41,492 nucleotides of DNA from an uncultured Faecalibaculum sp. (GTDB taxonomy: Bacteria; Bacillota_I; Bacilli_A; Erysipelotrichales; Erysipelotrichaceae), in assembly GCF_910588395.1 (NCBI RefSeq), contig NZ_CAJUPA010000022.1, forward strand, positions 1-41,492, read 5' to 3'. Of the stretch, positions 20,817 through 29,146 are shown piece after piece. A program made the translations under genes and the position numbers. Position 1 is the first letter of the stretch; each line of letters starts with the position of its first letter. The notes below the pieces were generated by a model that saw nothing but the letters and a program-made list of their open reading frames with translations, was not told the DNA's origin and made no database searches.

Positions 20817-21107
20817 CCGCATACAGTGACTGTGTTTGCTGGTGTTTCCGCATACAGTGACCCTTTCAATGCCGCATACAGTGACAACGGACTGTATGCA
20901 GGCACTGTATGCGGCTGAAAGCTACTAAACAGTAGGGGTTTCTACCTAAAACATACAGTGCATACAGTGCATACAGTATTTTTAAAAATTTGTAGAAAAT
21001 GGGAAAAATGGGGTTAAAGCCCATAGGGGTATTTTCTGTAATTCCCATTTATCCCATTTCTCTATTTACTTATAGAAAAATGCTCGAAACTGTATGCGGT
21101 GTATGCG
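20817..21107. other. Candidate replication origin with iterons
   Basis: The 312-base gap between helicase and nuclease genes (20814-21125) holds at least nine copies of a CATACAGTG-type repeat. Three direct CCGCATACAGTGAC copies start at 20817, 20848 and 20872. Two inverted copies are at 20891-20900 and 20903-20914. A tandem block of three 9-mers is at 20952-20978, and an inverted copy is at 21088-21099 followed by a partial one. Between the last two lies about 100 bases of AT-rich DNA with A- and T-runs, likely where strands open. It also has a GGGAAAAATGGGG/CCCATTTATCCC dyad. Confidence 0.85.
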
Positions 21108-21125
21108 CACAGAAAGAGAAAGAGA

Positions 21126-21452
21126 ATGCGAGAACTTGAGAAAGACATCGAAAAATATTTTGTTAACGAAGTCGGGAAGCGGAACGGGTTGTGCTGGAAA
21201 TTCACGTCCCCGGGACGCAGGGGAGTCCCTGACCGATGGTGTGCCTGCAAGGGTCATCAGTTCTTTGCGGAGCTGAAACGGCCGCATCATGCAAAGCGGG
21301 CAGATGAGAAACTGCAGAAGGCTGTCCATGAACGGATGGCAAAGGAGAAAGTGAAAGTCTATGTGCTGGAATCACGCCATGACATCGACCTGCTGATGCG
21401 GTACCTGGACAGGGGGATGCTTCCGGAGGTGAACCATTTTGCAAAACTTTGA
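21126..21452 (+). CDS. VRR-NUC domain nuclease
   Basis: A 108-residue single-domain nuclease of the VRR-NUC type: an N-terminal helix (MRELEKDIEKYFVNEVGKRN), a strand-turn with GRRGVPDRW, the catalytic ExK in FFAELKRP (about residues 46-53) and a C-terminal part with VYVLESRHDI. The family includes phage nucleases that act on branched or flapped DNA. ATG 21126 follows a purine-rich AGAAAGAGAAAGAGA. It overlaps the helicase gene by 14 bases, a very common pair in these phages. Confidence 0.9.
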   Translation: MRELEKDIEKYFVNEVGKRNGLCWKFTSPGRRGVPDRWCACKGHQFFAELKRPHHAKRADEKLQKAVHERMAKEKVKVYVLESRHDIDLLMRYLDRGMLPEVNHFAKL

Positions 21453-22794
21453 ACCACATCCCTATCAGCAGCGGGGAATCCGCTGGATCCTTGAGCATCC
21501 ATCAGCAGGGCTGTTCCTGCCGATGGGGTCAGGAAAGACAGTCACCACTCTGACAGCACTGGGCATCCTGATGCATGACACTTTCGAGGTGTCGCGGGTG
21601 CTTATCATCGGGCCGAAAAGAGTCATCGAGACCACATGGCCGGATGAGATCCAGAAATGGCAGCAGACACGGACCCTGCGGTACAGCATCATTTCCGGCA
21701 CTTCAGCCAATCGTGCTGCAGCAGTTCGAAGGGATGCGGAAGTCTATCTGATTGGCAAGGAGAACACCCAGTGGCTGATTGACAACTTCGGAGATGGCTG
21801 GAAGTGGGACATGATCGTCATCGATGAACTGAGCACGTTCAAGAACCCGCAGAGCAAGCGGTTCAAGGCTCTTCGGACTGTGATGCCATCGGTCAAGCGC
21901 TTCGTGGGACTGACGGGAACACCAACGCCCAAGGGTATCCCGGACCTGTGGGCACAGATCTACCTGATGGACCGTGGCGAAAGACTTGGCAGGACCCTGA
22001 CGCAGTTCCGGCAGCGGTATCTGAAGCCGGAACAGATGTGCGGATATACGGTATACAAGTGGAAGGTGCAGCCGGGTGCAGAGAAGGCCATACAGGACAG
22101 GATCGGTGATATCTGCATGAGCATCGACTCAGCAGAGTATGCCAGCCTTCCGGATCTGCAGGTGATAGACCTGCCGGTGAACCTGGGGGCAGACCTTAAG
22201 AAATATCGTGACTTCAAGCGGCAACTGGTGCTGGAAGTCGGAGAGGACCAGCAGGTATTGGCAGCCAACGCTGGCGTACTGTGCGGGAAGCTGCTGCAGT
22301 ACACTTCAGGGCAGATATATACCGAGGACCAGCAGACAGCCACGCTGCACGGCCACAAGCTGGAAGCGCTTGTGGATCTGATGGATGCCGCCAATCATGA
22401 ACCTGTCCTGATTTTCTACTGGTTCAAGCATGAGAGAGACCGGATCCTGAAGAAACTTCATGACAGAGGCTTCATCGGTCTTCCGGGAGAAACCAAAGAC
22501 GCTTTCAGGCGATGGAATGACCGGGAACTGGACTTCCTGCTGCTGCAGCCATCGAGTGCCGGACACGGTCTCAATCTGCAGGCAGGCGGACATATCGCTG
22601 TCTGGTACTCACTGCCAAACTGGAACCTGGAACTGTATCAGCAGGCAAACGCAAGACTGTACCGGCAGGGACAAAAAGAAAAGGTGGTCATTTACCACCT
22701 GCTCGCGAAGTATACAGTGGACGAGTCAATGCTGGCTGCACTGGGCAGCAAGTCTGATGTGCAGCAGTCCATGCTGGAGGCGCTTAGACGTTAG
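21439..22794 (+). CDS. SNF2-family DNA helicase/ATPase
   Basis: A 451-residue SNF2-type protein with the helicase motifs in order: HPYQQRGIRWIL (Q-like), LPMGSGKT (motif I, near residue 30-37), VIDELSTFKN (motif II, about 130), GLTGTPTPKGIPDLW (motif III), and a second RecA-like domain with LLLQPSSAGHGLNLQ (motif V) and QANARLYRQGQ (motif VI). Such phage proteins work in DNA replication or recombination. The start is TTG 21439, after GGAGGTGAACCATT, overlapping the VRR-NUC gene by 14 bases. Length is typical for the phage version, which lacks accessory domains. Confidence 0.93.
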   Translation: MQNFEPHPYQQRGIRWILEHPSAGLFLPMGSGKTVTTLTALGILMHDTFEVSRVLIIGPKRVIETTWPDEIQKWQQTRTLRYSIISGTSANRAAAVRRDAEVYLIGKENTQWLIDNFGDGWKWDMIVIDELSTFKNPQSKRFKALRTVMPSVKRFVGLTGTPTPKGIPDLWAQIYLMDRGERLGRTLTQFRQRYLKPEQMCGYTVYKWKVQPGAEKAIQDRIGDICMSIDSAEYASLPDLQVIDLPVNLGADLKKYRDFKRQLVLEVGEDQQVLAANAGVLCGKLLQYTSGQIYTEDQQTATLHGHKLEALVDLMDAANHEPVLIFYWFKHERDRILKKLHDRGFIGLPGETKDAFRRWNDRELDFLLLQPSSAGHGLNLQAGGHIAVWYSLPNWNLELYQQANARLYRQGQKEKVVIYHLLAKYTVDESMLAALGSKSDVQQSMLEALRR

Positions 22795-22804
22795 GAGAAA
22801 ACTT

Positions 22805-22975
22805 ATGAATGAAGAAGAAAGCGTTTATGAACGCATGCATAAATGGCTGTCTGACAGGATAGCAGATACGGAGCACGCAATGGATAGTTGCTCTGGCCCT
22901 GAGTGGGTTCACCACTCCAAGGTCCTTGGACCCTATAAAGCCTGCCTGGAGATGCTGGAGTCGCTTAAGATATAA
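22805..22975 (+). CDS. 56-residue hypothetical protein
   Basis: A small acidic protein (MNEEESVYERMHKWLSDRIA; ends YKACLEMLESLKI) with helical pattern. ATG 22805 follows AGGAGAAAACTT. It has several Cys, His and Trp residues but no recognisable fold. It lies between the helicase and the ArpU-like gene. Confidence 0.6.
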   Translation: MNEEESVYERMHKWLSDRIADTEHAMDSCSGPEWVHHSKVLGPYKACLEMLESLKI

Positions 22976-22995
22976 AGCTAAAGAGGTGTTAACTT

Positions 22996-23199
22996 ATGTT
23001 AAGTAAAATGGAAGTAAATTGGATCTGCACAAACTACGTCTCCGGCTATGTGACCAAGGACGATTTGCCTGGACTTGATGAGGATGAGTGCATTCCTTAC
23101 ATCGGGGTGCCGAATATGGTCCTGCCTGATGGCAGGCTGCGGACGTTTACTGTCGAGGAAATCATGGAAGCGTTGGAGGCAAGGAATGAGAGAGCTTGA
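22996..23199 (+). CDS. 67-residue hypothetical protein
   Basis: A short acidic protein (MLSKMEVNWICTNYVSGYVT; then PDGRLRTFTVEEIMEALEA). AAGAGGTG lies upstream of ATG 22996. Its end overlaps the start of the next gene by 14 bases. No family recognised. Confidence 0.6.
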   Translation: MLSKMEVNWICTNYVSGYVTKDDLPGLDEDECIPYIGVPNMVLPDGRLRTFTVEEIMEALEARNERA

Positions 23200-23386
23200 A
23201 GACTTGGAAGAATGGTGCAATCGCCTGGCTTACGGGCTTGAGATGATTGGGGGCGCCTTTACAGAATGCGCAGAAGCGATTAATCGGGGTTTCCTCGATT
23301 TGAAGGCCAAAACTGAGCAGGAAAACCGTTCAATGTCTGAATCCCAGCGTTTCCGGACATTGAAAAGCGACCAGAGTCCGGTATAA
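23186..23386 (+). CDS. 66-residue hypothetical protein
   Basis: A mostly helical protein beginning MRELEDLEEWCNRLAYGLEM with GGAGGC just upstream. It ends with a Ser/Gln-rich tail. A terminator follows within 60 bases. No function can be assigned. Confidence 0.55.
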   Translation: MRELEDLEEWCNRLAYGLEMIGGAFTECAEAINRGFLDLKAKTEQENRSMSESQRFRTLKSDQSPV

Positions 23387-23419
23387 TTTGAGAGCATATA
23401 TCGGTGGTCTTCAACCGGA

Positions 23420-23446
23420 AAGAGCTCTTGAACAGGGCTCTTTTTT
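23420..23446 (+). terminator. Terminator at the end of the early/replication operon
   Basis: AAGAGC (23420-23425) pairs with GCTCTT (23437-23442), with T-run 23441-23446. It separates the replication genes from the late-regulator gene. Confidence 0.75.
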
Positions 23447-23546
23447 GTCTCTTTTTACGCAATAGAGGTATGCAGGCCCTGTTGGGCAAGATTAAAATTG
23501 ACCCGAGTCAATTACTCGTTTTGGAAGTTTAAGACAGGAGGCGCAA

Positions 23547-23981
23547 ATGAAGACATCTACACGTTTGCTTATTTCCGCTTATAAAGAGAAATATAGGATT
23601 CAGAAGGAGAAAGATGAAAAGCAGCTGGAGCTGCTGGCTGTCAGGCACCGGATGACAGGGCTGTCCAAATCAGGGACGGAACTGACACCAGAGCAGGAGA
23701 ATTCCAGCAAGCCGATGCCGACCACTGTTTCCCCAACGCACGATGACCAGAAGTTCCTGGGCCTGATGGAGCGGGCAGATGAGCTGGAACGGGAAATAGA
23801 TTTTCTGGAACTGGCACTGCGTCAGACTCTGAAAATCGACAGACTGGATCTCAGGGACCAGCAGATGATGCATGAGCTGTATCATGGACACAGGCCTGTA
23901 GCTGATGTGGCCCACGACTTCGGTTTTGAGAAAAAGGCCATGTATCGACACTTGTATGGGGCTCTGGATGCGATAACCTGA
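23547..23981 (+). CDS. ArpU-like late transcription regulator
   Basis: A 144-residue protein with a coiled-coil N-terminal half (about residues 8-100) and a C-terminal sigma-70-region-4-like helix-turn-helix: RDQQMMHELYHGHRPVADVA followed by FGFEKKAMYRHLYGALDA. This is the pattern of ArpU/DUF1492-type regulators that control late genes in Bacillota phages. ATG 23547 follows GACAGGAGGCGCAA. Its location between replication and packaging genes fits. The intergenic regions downstream are candidate targets. Confidence 0.8.
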   Translation: MKTSTRLLISAYKEKYRIQKEKDEKQLELLAVRHRMTGLSKSGTELTPEQENSSKPMPTTVSPTHDDQKFLGLMERADELEREIDFLELALRQTLKIDRLDLRDQQMMHELYHGHRPVADVAHDFGFEKKAMYRHLYGALDAIT

Positions 23982-24040
23982 AAAAAGCCTGCGTCAGCGT
24001 TATTTGCTCGGTAAGGCATGGGTTAAAAACCCGATGAGTG

Positions 24041-24071
24041 ATATCCTTCCCTTAAAGAAAGGGAAGGATAT
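24041..24071 (+). promoter_or_regulatory. Hairpin sequestering the start of the next gene
   Basis: A perfect 13-bp inverted repeat, ATATCCTTCCCTT (24041-24053) with AAGGGAAGGATAT (24059-24071), has a 5-base loop. The right arm contains the Shine-Dalgarno GGGAAGG and the A and T of the start codon. A smaller GGGTTAAAAACCC hairpin lies just upstream (24020-24032). In readthrough mRNA the site would be closed. Confidence 0.85.
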
Positions 24072-24885
24072 GAATAAGAATAAACTAATAATTCATTTTC
24101 AAGGGGAAAGGGAGATCAATCTCAAGACTCTTTCTCGTTCCTTGCAGGGGTTAAACAGCGCTCTGGATGGTTTGAAGAAATATGTAGATACCGAGTCTAA
24201 CACAACGTTTGAAGTTGATAGTATTTCTCCTGGCAGTTTTTCGATAACGCTTGTTGAGGTAGTTGGTCTGGTTCAGAACACTTTACCACTTCTGGATAAC
24301 GCGGTTAGCGCTTTGGCAGGGCTTAAAGAGCTTCTAAAACTGCGAAAATGTTTAAATGGTAAGCCCCCAGAAAGTGTGAAGAAGGAAGGAGTGAATGTGG
24401 TTATAACCGGAGATGGGAATTCCGTTTCTATCAGCAACGAAGTCTACTATGCCTACCGGGATGATCAAAAAATTGAAAGGGGTTTAGCCCGAATCAGTAG
24501 AGCCGTTTCAACTGATTCTAGTAGGGATGGTATCGAGTTTGATTTTGACATCAACGATGATCGTTCCGCGATTGTCTATTCCGAGGACGATTTGATTGCT
24601 ACTTCTAAGGCGCTACCCCTCGAAGCGCAGAGAGAAGAAAAGACCACAATTACCAGTACAGTTGGTATTAGGAAAGTGAACTTTCAAAGGCCAACAAGTA
24701 AATGGGAGCTTTTGTTCTTGGGAAAGAGTATAGAGGCAGAGATAGTTGATGAAGATTGGCTCAACCGATTCTCAGCCGGGGATATTGATTTAAATGCCAA
24801 ATCAAAGATGTCAGTCAAAATGGACATTTATACCGTAGGCGAAACGGTGATTCGTTATGTGATTACTGAAATACTGGATTCATAG
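24070..24885 (+). CDS. Unknown cargo protein with hairpin-controlled start
   Basis: A 271-residue soluble protein I cannot assign. It begins MNKNKLIIHFQGEREINLKT, has a hydrophobic middle region (LVEVVGLVQNTLPLLDNAVS, about residues 60-95), a GDGNSVSISNEVYYAY stretch like those of several anonymous prophage proteins, and a beta-rich C-terminal part ending VGETVIRYVITEIL. Its base composition is more AT-rich than the genes on either side. The start is ATG 24070, after GGGAAGG; the longer frame from 24004 would read through the hairpin. It sits between the late regulator and terminase, a favoured place for lysogenic cargo. An exclusion or defence role is possible. Confidence 0.6.
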   Translation: MNKNKLIIHFQGEREINLKTLSRSLQGLNSALDGLKKYVDTESNTTFEVDSISPGSFSITLVEVVGLVQNTLPLLDNAVSALAGLKELLKLRKCLNGKPPESVKKEGVNVVITGDGNSVSISNEVYYAYRDDQKIERGLARISRAVSTDSSRDGIEFDFDINDDRSAIVYSEDDLIATSKALPLEAQREEKTTITSTVGIRKVNFQRPTSKWELLFLGKSIEAEIVDEDWLNRFSAGDIDLNAKSKMSVKMDIYTVGETVIRYVITEILDS

Positions 24886-25168
24886 ATGAGAAATAACAGG
24901 GCCTATGGCAAACCGTACTGCGCCCTGCAATCGCCCAGTAGATAACTGTATTTTGAAAGATGCCACTAGTGCGCTTTTCAAGGTGATAAAATGATATCGT
25001 CGAAAGAAATCGACCAGAGCAGCAATCAAAGCCGGATGAGGTCATGGACTTGTCCGGCTTTTATTCTGCCCATTTTTCGGTTTGTGGAATCCCCGCCTCT
25101 GTTTTTTGCTCCTTCTTTTTCCAGAGGTTGGGCTTCGACAGACCGAAGGTTCTGAAAGGAGGACCGCT
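24886..25168. other. Intergenic region upstream of terminase
   Basis: This 283-base gap holds an imperfect dyad TTGAAAG/CTTTTCAA (about 24955-24982), a terminator (25029-25062) and a pyrimidine-rich tract (about 25090-25125) before the small terminase. No gene is visible. It may include a late promoter or packaging site. Confidence 0.5.
25029..25062 (+). terminator. Terminator upstream of terminase
   Basis: AAGCCGGA (25029-25036) pairs with TCCGGCTT (25053-25060), followed by TTATT. It isolates the cargo gene from the packaging genes. Confidence 0.8.
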
Positions 25169-25588
25169 ATGACAGACAGACAAATGATGTTCGCTGATGA
25201 ATACCTGGCAAACGGTCTTCAGGCGGCCAAGGCGTATATGGCTGTTTACAGGACCGTTAAAACAAAGCAGGTTGCAGCTGCTGCGGCTTCAAGACTCCTT
25301 GAGCGGCCGGACGTCAAAGAATACATCCAGGGACGCCTGAAGGACATCCAGAACGAGAAGACCGCCGATGCGCAGGAAATACTGGAGTACCTCACGAACG
25401 TGATGAGAGGGCAGCAGACGGATGAGCTGCTGACGATGGACGGCTGCATCAGGGATCTCAAGGTCAATACCAAGGACCGGAACAAAGCGGCTGAGCTGCT
25501 GGGCAAATATCACGGCCTGTTCGAGAAGAACATGAACGTGACAGTGGAAGTGCCGATTTTCAAGGGGGAATCCGCTCTTGAAGACTAG
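25169..25588 (+). CDS. terS: Terminase small subunit
   Basis: A 139-residue protein with the terminase small subunit pattern: MTDRQMMFADEYLANGLQAA (helix-turn-helix start), then AAAAASRLLERPDVKEYIQG and a helical oligomerisation region through LTNVMRGQQTD and DRNKAAELLGKYHGL. It recognises packaging DNA and hands it to the large subunit. ATG 25169 follows AAAGGAGGACCGCT; the longer open frame is not used. Its stop overlaps the TTG start of the large subunit by 11 bases. Confidence 0.88.
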   Translation: MTDRQMMFADEYLANGLQAAKAYMAVYRTVKTKQVAAAAASRLLERPDVKEYIQGRLKDIQNEKTADAQEILEYLTNVMRGQQTDELLTMDGCIRDLKVNTKDRNKAAELLGKYHGLFEKNMNVTVEVPIFKGESALED

Positions 25589-25972
25589 AGACATTTACCT
25601 GCCCGACATCGTGGGCAAAGGGTATGCAACATTCTGGAACTTCCGAGGGCGTTATCGGGTGTGCAAGGGCAGCCGAGCCAGCAAGAAGTCGAAGACAACG
25701 GCCCTGTGGTTCATCTACAATCTGATGAAACACCCGCAGGCCAACCTGCTGGTAGTCCGCAAGGTATTCGGAACACTCAAGGATTCCAGCTATTCTGATC
25801 TGATCTGGGCGCAGAATCGCCTGGGTGTCTCTCACCTTTGGATAAACCGCCAGTCACCGCTGGAGATGGTCTACAGCCCCACAGGGCAGAAGATTTTGTT
25901 CCGGGGACTGGATGACCCGCTGAAAGTCACCTCCATCACAGTGGAGAGTGGCTGTCTATGCTGGGCGTGGCT
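25578..25972 (+). CDS. terL: Terminase large subunit, exon 1
   Basis: The ATPase half of the packaging motor. It starts at TTG 25578 (MKTRDIYLPDI, after AAGGGGGAATCCGCTC), with the Walker A-like CKGSRASKKSKTTA at about residues 29-42 and the typical GLDDPLKVTSI near 110-120. The exon ends inside a codon after CWAW; joining CT (25971-25972) to C26808 gives Leu and restores WLEEAFEVL, the usual Walker B region (family versions read W-IEEA). Without splicing the frame stops at 26001-26003 and would make a useless 141-residue piece. Confidence 0.93.
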
Positions 25973-26807
25973 TAACATATCGGGTCACGTAAAACTTCTC
26001 TAATTGCTGGAACCCCCTAACGTAAAGACGAGGGCAATCAGCAGCGAAACTATTTAACAAAACAACGGACATGATACAGCGATGTTATGAAGAATGACAG
26101 CGAAATCTGGAAAGATATCGACGGGCTTGAAGGCGAATATCAAGTCAGCAGTTTTGGGCGGGTAAAAAGCCTCTCGCGTTGGATTGGAACATCACTGCAC
26201 GAGGACCGAATCCTTGCTCAATCGAAGACGAAAGACGGGTACTTGAAAGTTCGGTTGAGTTCCAAAAAGAAGAATATAGACTGGACAAGAAGAGTTCACA
26301 GACTAGTGGCTGAAGCTTTTATTCCTAACCCGAACGGCCTTGAAACGGTAAACCATAAGGATGGGGATAAAGAAAACAACCGTGTAGATAATCTTGAGTG
26401 GATGGACAGAAAAGACCAACTTTTCCATGCTTATCAACTTGAGCTTAAGAAACCTAGCCAAGGAGCCACAAATACTCAATCTAAACTGAGCGAGGAGGAT
26501 GTCAGATATATTCGAGAGCACTACGTGAGAAATAGCAAGGAATTCGGCACTGTTGCGTTATCACGGAAATTTCGGGTATCAAATAGGGTAATCGGTCTTG
26601 TAACTCGTGGCTTGTCCTATAAAAATGTTAAATAGAACGTTCAACGACTATCGAAAGCAAAAAGAGGGGCTAACCCTCTTTTTAGTTAGTAGAGTAGGCT
26701 TCAAGGGGAGCCGAAACGGGAAGCACGTCTTAGGACGCGAAGATATAGTCTGCACTTCATGGAAACATGAAGAGGGTAGCCGGAGCCGGGTTATCCGTAA
26801 CAATAAG
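25973..26807 (+). mobile_element. Group I intron in the large terminase gene
   Basis: The 835-nt insert interrupts the terminase Walker B region. P1 is clear: exon GTGGCT (25967-25972) pairs with GGTCAC (25983-25988) and ends in the typical U-G wobble at the splice site. AATTGCTGG (26002-26010) and AATCAGCAGC (26036-26045) match the P and Q elements and form P4 (TGCTG/CAGCA). GTTCAACGACTA (26639-26650) and AAGATATAGTC (26740-26750) match R and S and form P7 (GACTA/TAGTC). A P9-like CTTCATG/CATGAAG hairpin follows. The intron ends in G26807. Confidence 0.92.
26087..26635 (+). CDS. NUMOD4-HNH homing endonuclease in the intron
   Basis: A 182-residue endonuclease: the NUMOD4 start EIWKDIDGLEGEYQVSSFGR (residues about 5-24), RRVHRLVAEAFIPNPNG, and the HNH core VNHKDGDKENNRVDNLEWM (about 86-104), then a C-terminal helix-turn-helix-like part (LSEEDVRYIREHY; SRKFRVSNRVIG). 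It would cut intron-free terminase genes and spread the intron. It lies wholly within the intron, between the P4 and P7 elements. The start ATG 26087 has only a weak site. Confidence 0.92.
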   Translation: MKNDSEIWKDIDGLEGEYQVSSFGRVKSLSRWIGTSLHEDRILAQSKTKDGYLKVRLSSKKKNIDWTRRVHRLVAEAFIPNPNGLETVNHKDGDKENNRVDNLEWMDRKDQLFHAYQLELKKPSQGATNTQSKLSEEDVRYIREHYVRNSKEFGTVALSRKFRVSNRVIGLVTRGLSYKNVK

Positions 26808-27717
26808 CGAAGAAGCCTTTGAGGTCCTGAAGGAGGAAGACTTCCAGATCCTTGATGAATCCATCCGTGGTGAAGTGCCGGCCGGCCTGTGGAAGCAGTG
26901 GACCATCACCTTCAACCCGTGGTCAGACCGGCACTGGCTGAAACACCGGTTCTTCGATGACATTGTCGGGAAAGACAGTGAGGGGAATCCGGTCTACAAG
27001 ACCCGCCAGACGCCTGTCAGCGCTGATGGCAGCATTCTGGCCATGACTACCAACTACACCTGCAACGAGTGGCTGGACGCCGCAGACAGGCGCCTGTTCG
27101 AGGATATGAAGGCGCGGAACCCGAAACGGTACCAGGTGGCTGGACTGGGAAATTGGGGCATCGTGGACGGGCTGGTATATGAGAACTGGCGGGAGGAAGC
27201 ATTCACGCTTGAGCAGGTCAAACCGTTCATACGAGTTTGCGGCATAGATTTTGGTTTTACCAATGATCCAGCCGCTTTTTTTGATGGCTACATCGATACG
27301 CCCAACCGCCGTCTGTATGTCTGGAATGAGATTTACGAAAAAGGCCTATCAAACCGGCGCTTTGCCGACAAGATCCGGAAGATGGAGCCCAGCACCACAG
27401 TGATAACCGCTGATGGTGCCGAGCCCAAGTCCATTGCTGAAATGAATGGTTATGGCCTGCGACTTAAACCTTCAAAGAAAGGCAAGGACTCCATCCTGAA
27501 CGGTATCCAGTTCCTACAGGACTTTGAAATCATCATTCATCCCCGCTGCCGGAACTTCCTGACAGAGATTTCCTGCTATGTCTGGGACAAAGACCGGTAT
27601 GGGAAAGCGATCAACAAACCGGTGGACGATTTCAACCATCTCATGGACGCCATGAGGTACGCCACAGAAGACTACATACGGGCCGCAAAGACGGTCATGA
27701 AGACATTCAAGCTTTAG
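26808..27717 (+). CDS. terL: Terminase large subunit, exon 2
   Basis: The rest of the packaging motor: the end of the ATPase domain (EEAFEVLKEEDFQILDES; ITFNPWSDRHW) and the RNase H-like nuclease domain with its acidic residues (RVCGIDFGFTNDPAAFFDGY; VITADGAEPKSIAEM; VDDFNHLMDAMRYATED). Frame and the first partial codon (C26808) join to exon 1. The combined protein has about 434 residues, normal for SPP1-type terminases. A reading from ATG 26767 starts inside the intron and is not a real start. Confidence 0.93.
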
Positions 27718-27730
27718 GAGGTAATGAGCT

Positions 27731-29146
27731 ATGGCTTACAAATCACAGCAACCATTCAGGCTGCCGGCACCCATTAGATGCGGACCTGAAGAAGCTCAGG
27801 ACCTGAGCATGGAGAAAATCGAGTATTTCATCCAGCAGCATCAGGAGTTCATGCCGAGGTATCAGTACCTGGAAAATCTGTACCGGGGACTGCACACGAT
27901 TTTTCACGATGAACCGAAACCGGTATGGGAACCGGACCATCGCATGGCAGTGAACTTTCCGTTGTACATCACATCCACTTTCTGCGGCTTTGGTTACGGC
28001 ATCCCCATCAAGGTGACGCACGAAGATGAATCCTTCCTGGAATCTCTGGCGGCTTTCGAGGAGGCCAATGAGATCGATGACCATAACAGCGAGCTTATCA
28101 AGCAAACCTGTATTCACGGCCATGCCTTCGAGTACATGTATCAGGACGAAGACGGAAACACCCGCGTGTCCGTCCTGAAACCCTCTCAGTGCTTCGTTGT
28201 GTACGACAACAGCATAGAAGAGCGGGCGCTGTTCGCCATCCGGTATGGTAGCCATACCCGGAGCCTTTCGGACAAGACGATGGTCCTGTATGGCGAAGTC
28301 ATGACCGCAGACACCCGGGTGTACTTCGACGATGGCCGTATCACGGACGAGCAGCCGCAGCCTTACGGGAAAATCAACGTGGTGGAGTGGAGACTCAACG
28401 ATGAGCGAATGGGTCTGTACGAGCCTGTAGGAGCCTTGTGCGAGACCTACGAGCGTGTCCTGTCCAACAAAGCCAACGACGTGGCAGCTTTTGCGGAAGC
28501 CATCCTGAAAATCGTTGGGGCGGACATGGCGCCAGAAAACGCCAGGGAAGCTCTCATCAATCGCATCATGATCCTTGTGAAGGAAGGTACCGGGGACACA
28601 GAGACCAATGCTGATGCCGACTATCTGACAAAGCCTTCTGCTGATGGAACGCAGGAGAACCTGCTGGACCGGCTGCAGGAGCTGATTTTCACCATTTCCC
28701 AGGTGGCCAACATCTCTGACGAATCCTTTGGATCTGCAACCTCCGGGGTGTCTCTCAGCTACAAGCTGCTGGCCATGAGCAATCTTGCCAAGTCCTTCGA
28801 CACGAAGATTTCCAAGTCCATCCGGAAGCGGTGCAAGCTCTTCTGCCAGCTGCAGACCAACACACCTGACAAAGACGCTTGGAAAGGTATCACCCTGCAG
28901 TTCACCCGTAACATCCCCAACAACATTGCTGAGGAAGTCCAGACAGCTGTCCAGGCAACGACTCTTACGTCCCAGGAAACAGCTCTTGGTCTTCTGTCCT
29001 TCGTGCCAGACCCGAAAGCGGAGCTGGAGCGAATGGAGAAAGAGAAAAAAGCAGCGCAGCCTGACCTGCTGGATTTCAACAGCCACCGGGAAGTAGAGCT
29101 TACGGACGACACCGAGGAGGAAACCGCGGGAGATGAGCAGCGCTGA
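27731..29146 (+). CDS. Portal protein (SPP1 gp6-type)
   Basis: A 471-residue portal, the dodecameric ring that DNA enters and leaves through. The pattern fits the SPP1/DUF1073-type portal family: SMEKIEYFIQQHQEFMPRYQ, ENLYRGLH, AVNFPLYITSTFCGFGYGIP near the start and a long helical C-terminal half; acidic residues dominate the tail. ATG 27731 follows TTAGGAGGTAATGAGCT. Terminase lies 13 bases upstream and the minor head protein overlaps it by 14 bases. Confidence 0.92.
   Translation: MAYKSQQPFRLPAPIRCGPEEAQDLSMEKIEYFIQQHQEFMPRYQYLENLYRGLHTIFHDEPKPVWEPDHRMAVNFPLYITSTFCGFGYGIPIKVTHEDESFLESLAAFEEANEIDDHNSELIKQTCIHGHAFEYMYQDEDGNTRVSVLKPSQCFVVYDNSIEERALFAIRYGSHTRSLSDKTMVLYGEVMTADTRVYFDDGRITDEQPQPYGKINVVEWRLNDERMGLYEPVGALCETYERVLSNKANDVAAFAEAILKIVGADMAPENAREALINRIMILVKEGTGDTETNADADYLTKPSADGTQENLLDRLQELIFTISQVANISDESFGSATSGVSLSYKLLAMSNLAKSFDTKISKSIRKRCKLFCQLQTNTPDKDAWKGITLQFTRNIPNNIAEEVQTAVQATTLTSQETALGLLSFVPDPKAELERMEKEKKAAQPDLLDFNSHREVELTDDTEEETAGDEQR

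Noticed and set aside
20817..20978. Short repeats that might be read as a CRISPR array
   Set aside because: The units are 9-14 bases, occur in both orientations and have no uniform spacers; they fit origin iterons.
26660..26685. AAAAAGAGGG/CCCTCTTTTT hairpin that looks like a terminator
   Set aside because: It lies between the R and S elements of the group I intron, where P8 is expected, so it is part of the ribozyme.
26767..26807. ATG start for a separate terminase gene
   Set aside because: These codons belong to the intron 3' end; the exon junction at 26807/26808 explains the frame.
27743..29086. A 447-residue minus-strand frame opposite the portal gene
   Set aside because: The portal frame has clear family motifs and a strong ribosome binding site; the antisense frame has neither.
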